A stretch of DNA of 16,754 nucleotides from Bacillota bacterium (GTDB lineage Bacteria > Bacillota > UBA4882 > UBA8346). The stretch lies in the NCBI GenBank assembly GCA_023401925.1, contig JAEXDA010000018.1, forward strand, positions 1-16,754, written 5' to 3'. This document shows, one piece after another, positions 14,740-16,754 of this stretch. The notes under the pieces are model-generated. The model had not been told where the DNA came from, made no database searches, and was given only the letters and a program-made list of their open reading frames with translations. Within the stretch, counting starts at the first letter, position 1. Every line of letters begins with the position of its first letter. The position numbers and the translations under genes are program-made.

Positions 14740-15561
14740 TTAAACCTCGGTTTTCTTCACAGAAACTTTTTTCTCCATGGGGACTTTGGTTTGAGCCGGT
14801 TGAATCAACTCTTTTAAACGGTATTTTAGACGCTCGCTGCTATAACCGGGTTCTAAAGTCCCGTTACAAGCCAGAGCAATACTGCCGGTTTCTTCCGATA
14901 CAATCACCACTAAAGCGTCGGTCTGAGCCGATAAACTCAAGCCTGCCCGGTGCCTGCTGCCAAGTTCCTGAGGAAGGGTCAATTGATTATCCAGCGGCAA
15001 AAAACACCCCGCCGACTGAATCCGGCTTCCTTTAATCAATATCGCCCCATCATGTAAAGGGGAGTTGGGATAAAAAATTTGTCTAATCATTATTTTGGTC
15101 AATTCCGTATCAATGTATGAGCCTGACTCCTTGACGATAATCAAGGGATTTTCCCGCTCAAAAACGATTAACGCCCCAACCTTCTCGGCAGACAGACTAT
15201 CTAACGCATCCGCAACAATATCGATGCTTCCAACCGCTATCACCGGGGGCTTGATAAACCATTTAATGATCGGATTCCGGCTGCCTAAAGTTTCTAAAAC
15301 CTGTTTTAATTCATTTTGGAAAATAATCGGCAACGCAACCATCAAAATTAACATAAGCTGTTCAAGCAGCCAGCTGAACATCACCAAATGAAAATATTTG
15401 CTGGAGGCATAAACAACAAAGATGATAATCAGCGCATTTAAAAAAAGAAAACCTTTGGTGCCCCGCATCATTTTAAATAACTGAAAACCAACCATAAGCA
15501 CCAGAAAGAGGTCGAGTATGGTCAAAAAAATGTGTTGCGTTAACAAAAAATGAAACATCAT
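14740..15561 (-). CDS. cdaA: Diadenylate cyclase CdaA (DacA), membrane-bound c-di-AMP synthase
   Basis: CdaA makes cyclic di-AMP from two ATP; the messenger controls potassium and osmolyte balance and cell-wall homeostasis. The 273-residue protein has three N-terminal membrane helices (about 12-30, 37-55 and 60-80), a linker, and the DisA_N catalytic domain (about 95-240) with both signatures: DGA at 171-173 (SPLHDGAILI) and RHR at 203-205 (GSRHRAGLSLS). A lysine-rich tail ends the protein. Two ATGs lie in tandem; the second (15558) is better spaced from GGGGGG, so the true length may be 272. It follows the hpt terminator, so it should have its own promoter, and it heads the cdaA-COG2509-glmM operon. 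Catalytic residues appear intact. Confidence 0.96.
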   Translation of the reverse strand: MMFHFLLTQHIFLTILDLFLVLMVGFQLFKMMRGTKGFLFLNALIIIFVVYASSKYFHLVMFSWLLEQLMLILMVALPIIFQNELKQVLETLGSRNPIIKWFIKPPVIAVGSIDIVADALDSLSAEKVGALIVFERENPLIIVKESGSYIDTELTKIMIRQIFYPNSPLHDGAILIKGSRIQSAGCFLPLDNQLTLPQELGSRHRAGLSLSAQTDALVVIVSEETGSIALACNGTLEPGYSSERLKYRLKELIQPAQTKVPMEKKVSVKKTEV

Positions 15562-15656
15562 CAGCCCCCCTGGTCACATATTTCTATGGACATGTATTAG
15601 ACATCTTTATCTAAAATCCTTTTTACCTATATTATGATTATGCTGCCAATCCAAGC

Positions 15657-15697
15657 CAATAAAAAAGAACTGCAACCCCTCGAAAGAGCCAGTTCCT
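15657..15697 (-). terminator. Intrinsic terminator of hpt
   Basis: On the minus strand GGAACTG, inner GCTC-TTTC-GAG pairing, CAGTTC, then TTTTTTATT. It lies about 35 bp after the hpt stop and separates hpt from the cdaA operon. No convincing cdaA promoter was found downstream of it, although TTGG and TAATAT elements are present at a poor spacing. Confidence 0.8.
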
Positions 15698-15732
15698 CTA
15701 TTAATTGCGGCTAATCTCACAAATTGCCGTTT

Positions 15733-16275
15733 TTATTTTTGATAGACTGCTTCTTTTAAAATCCCGATATAGGGAAGATTACGATATTTTCCGGCATAAT
15801 CCAGCCCATATCCCACCACAAACACATTGGGTATTTCAAAACCGTTATAATCCGGCTGAATATGCATTTTTCTCTGGCTGGGCTTGTCCAGCATCGTGGC
15901 CACCTTCAAGCTGCTTGGACGCCGCGAGCGCAAATTTTCCAATAAATAATGAAGAGTCAAACCTGTATCAATAATATCCTCAACAATGATTACATCCCGG
16001 TTTTCGATGCCCATATCCAAATCCTTCAAAATCTTCACCGCTCCGCTGGACTTGGTGGAAGCGCCGTAACTGGAAACCGCCATCAAGTCATACTCCAGCG
16101 GCATATCGATGGCCCGTATCAGATCGGCCAAAAAAGGGACTCCCCCTTTTAAAATACCCACCAACACCAAATCTTTACCGCTGTAGTCCCGGCAAATCTC
16201 CCGGCCTATTTCTTGAACCCTTTTCCCGATAAACTCTTTATCGAAAAGGACTTCTTTGATATCCTCGTTCATCAT
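15733..16275 (-). CDS. hpt: Hypoxanthine phosphoribosyltransferase
   Basis: Purine salvage enzyme converting hypoxanthine or guanine plus PRPP to IMP or GMP, cytosolic. The 180-residue length is normal for bacterial Hpt. The PRPP-binding loop VIIVEDIIDTGLTL (95-108, with E99-D100) is complete; GILKGG (40-45) forms the pyrophosphate loop, SSYG (68-71) the flexible loop, and VVGYGLDYAGKYRNLPYIG the C-terminal base and Mg site. Two ATGs are in tandem; GGGAGGG is only 2 nt before the first and 5 nt before the second, so 16272 (179 aa) is the more likely start. It has its own promoter and terminator, hence is monocistronic. In many Bacillota hpt lies between tilS and ftsH, but here neither is adjacent. 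Confidence 0.97.
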   Translation of the reverse strand: MMNEDIKEVLFDKEFIGKRVQEIGREICRDYSGKDLVLVGILKGGVPFLADLIRAIDMPLEYDLMAVSSYGASTKSSGAVKILKDLDMGIENRDVIIVEDIIDTGLTLHYLLENLRSRRPSSLKVATMLDKPSQRKMHIQPDYNGFEIPNVFVVGYGLDYAGKYRNLPYIGILKEAVYQK

Positions 16276-16300
16276 AACCCTCCCGAAGTTGTATAAATAG

Positions 16301-16329
16301 ATATTACTCTCTCAGACAGGCAGTGTCAA
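16301..16329 (-). promoter_or_regulatory. Sigma-A type promoter of hpt
   Basis: TTGACA (16324-16329), a 17-bp spacer, TAATAT (16301-16306) on the minus strand. The start should be near 16294, leaving a leader of about 20 nt before the ATG. No operator or riboswitch is seen in this short leader. Confidence 0.77.
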
Positions 16330-16345
16330 GATGAAGAACCTGATT

Positions 16346-16452
16346 AAGTTTCGGCCGTTCACCCCTCTCCGTGAACCAACTCCCTGAATCACCTTCTTCC
16401 GGAGAGGGGCCGGGGGTGAGGTCGATTTTTGGCCTATCCAACCTCACCCGCG
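16346..16452. repeat. Direct repeat copy A (hairpin-rich intergenic repeat)
   Basis: This block is nearly identical to 16524-16629. It contains two inverted repeats: CCCCTCTCC / GGAGAGGGG (16362-16370, 16401-16409) and GGGTGAGGT / ACCTCACCC (16414-16422, 16441-16449). Such blocks resemble REP-like elements that are scattered in the intergenic DNA of many bacterial genomes. It lies upstream of the hpt promoter and carries no reading frame of note. Confidence 0.85.
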
Positions 16453-16516
16453 CCTTCGTTGGAAGGCGCACCCTCTCCTTTCGATGACGATCAAAGACGC
16501 CGGTTCAAGGAGAGGG
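16450..16516. repeat. Nested inverted repeats linking the two direct repeats
   Basis: Between the two copies are a perfect 8-bp hairpin with a 4-nt loop (GCGCCTTC / GAAGGCGC, 16450-16469) and a perfect 10-bp inverted repeat (CCCTCTCCTT / AAGGAGAGGG, 16471-16480 and 16507-16516). The second shares the CTCTCC / GGAGAG theme with the flanking repeats, so the whole block is a mosaic of related palindromes. Confidence 0.75.
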
Positions 16517-16523
16517 TTTGGTA

Positions 16524-16629
16524 AAGTTTCGCCCGTTCTCCCCTCTCCGTGAATCAACCCCCTGAACTACTTCTTCCGGAGAGGGGCCGGGGGTGAGGTC
16601 GGTTTTTGGCCTATCCAACCTCACCCGCG
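16524..16629. repeat. Direct repeat copy B (hairpin-rich intergenic repeat)
   Basis: Second copy of the block at 16346-16452, with a handful of substitutions and a one-base length difference. Both pairs of inverted arms are kept: CCCCTCTCC / GGAGAGGGG and GGGTGAGGT / ACCTCACCC. Its end abuts an IS-like terminus. Confidence 0.85.
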
Positions 16630-16754
16630 GGGCTGTCCCAAAAGCAGAAACCAGACAATTGTTAAAAGAAAAAAATTGTACTTTGAAAAAAGAATAATCT
16701 CATCCAACCACAAGAATTGCTTTTTTGGCCAGATTGTGTGCAATACACAATAAA
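16629..16754 (-). mobile_element. Possible insertion-sequence end, cut by the window edge
   Basis: GGGGCTGTCCCAAAAGCAG (16629-16647) resembles the terminal inverted repeats I recall for several transposon families, for example IS1182-like elements. It begins exactly where repeat copy B ends. About 80 AT-rich bases follow and then ATTGTGT / ACACAAT (16733-16739, 16745-16751), which could be a terminator for a transposase gene lying outside the window on the minus strand. No transposase coding sequence is visible, so this rests on the end motif alone. Confidence 0.4.

Noticed and set aside
16346..16629. Repeat block considered as a CRISPR array
   Set aside because: There are only two copies, each about 105 bp and internally palindromic, without regular short repeats and unique spacers.

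Overview
The window looks like chromosomal DNA of a Bacillota (Firmicutes) bacterium. The evidence is a diadenylate cyclase of the CdaA type, a glmS ribozyme upstream of glmS, a broken Spo0E-like sporulation phosphatase, strong AGGAGG ribosome binding sites and sigma-A type promoters (TTGACA-N17/18-TAtAaT). It also carries an HAE1-type RND efflux pump, more typical of diderm bacteria, so a deep-branching or diderm Bacillota lineage is possible; I cannot name the species. All intact genes except the ferritin-like one lie on the minus strand.

Region 1-5280 is a regulated efflux locus, read on the minus strand from a TetR-type repressor (about 5204-4614) through a membrane-fusion adaptor (about 4352-3294) to the RND pump (3238-107). 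Three copies of one 23-bp operator (TGAAYRTT-N7-AAYRTTCA), plus a degenerate fourth, lie at the tetR promoter and in the gap before the adaptor, which points to autoregulation and joint control of the pump. At the pump's 3' end a 101-bp tandem repeat runs off the window. It encodes the pump's last 12 residues and a 34-codon ORF chained by 4-base ATGA overlaps.

Region 5281-6009 has no intact gene. It holds decayed coding remnants, a GC-rich repeat-like segment and a Spo0E-like pseudogene with one internal TAA. Region 6010-7116 has a divergent pair: an unidentified small membrane protein (-) and a ferritin-like diiron protein (+). Region 7420-8645 holds an EFR1-type flavodoxin/ferredoxin protein and an ArsR-type regulator, each preceded by the same TGTGCATATATGCA palindrome; at the regulator it sits between the -35 and -10 boxes.

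Region 8681-16329 is a cell-envelope and nucleotide-signalling block, read on the minus strand: hpt, then cdaA, a COG2509 FAD-dependent protein, glmM, the glmS ribozyme and glmS. GlmS and GlmM make glucosamine-6-P and then glucosamine-1-P for peptidoglycan; CdaA makes c-di-AMP. The usual cdaR (ybbR) gene is absent between cdaA and glmM. The ribozyme has an enlarged P2-region loop and lies about 550 nt before the glmS start.

Region 16330-16754 is non-coding: two ~105-bp direct repeats made of nested hairpins, then a sequence resembling an insertion-sequence end that runs off the window.
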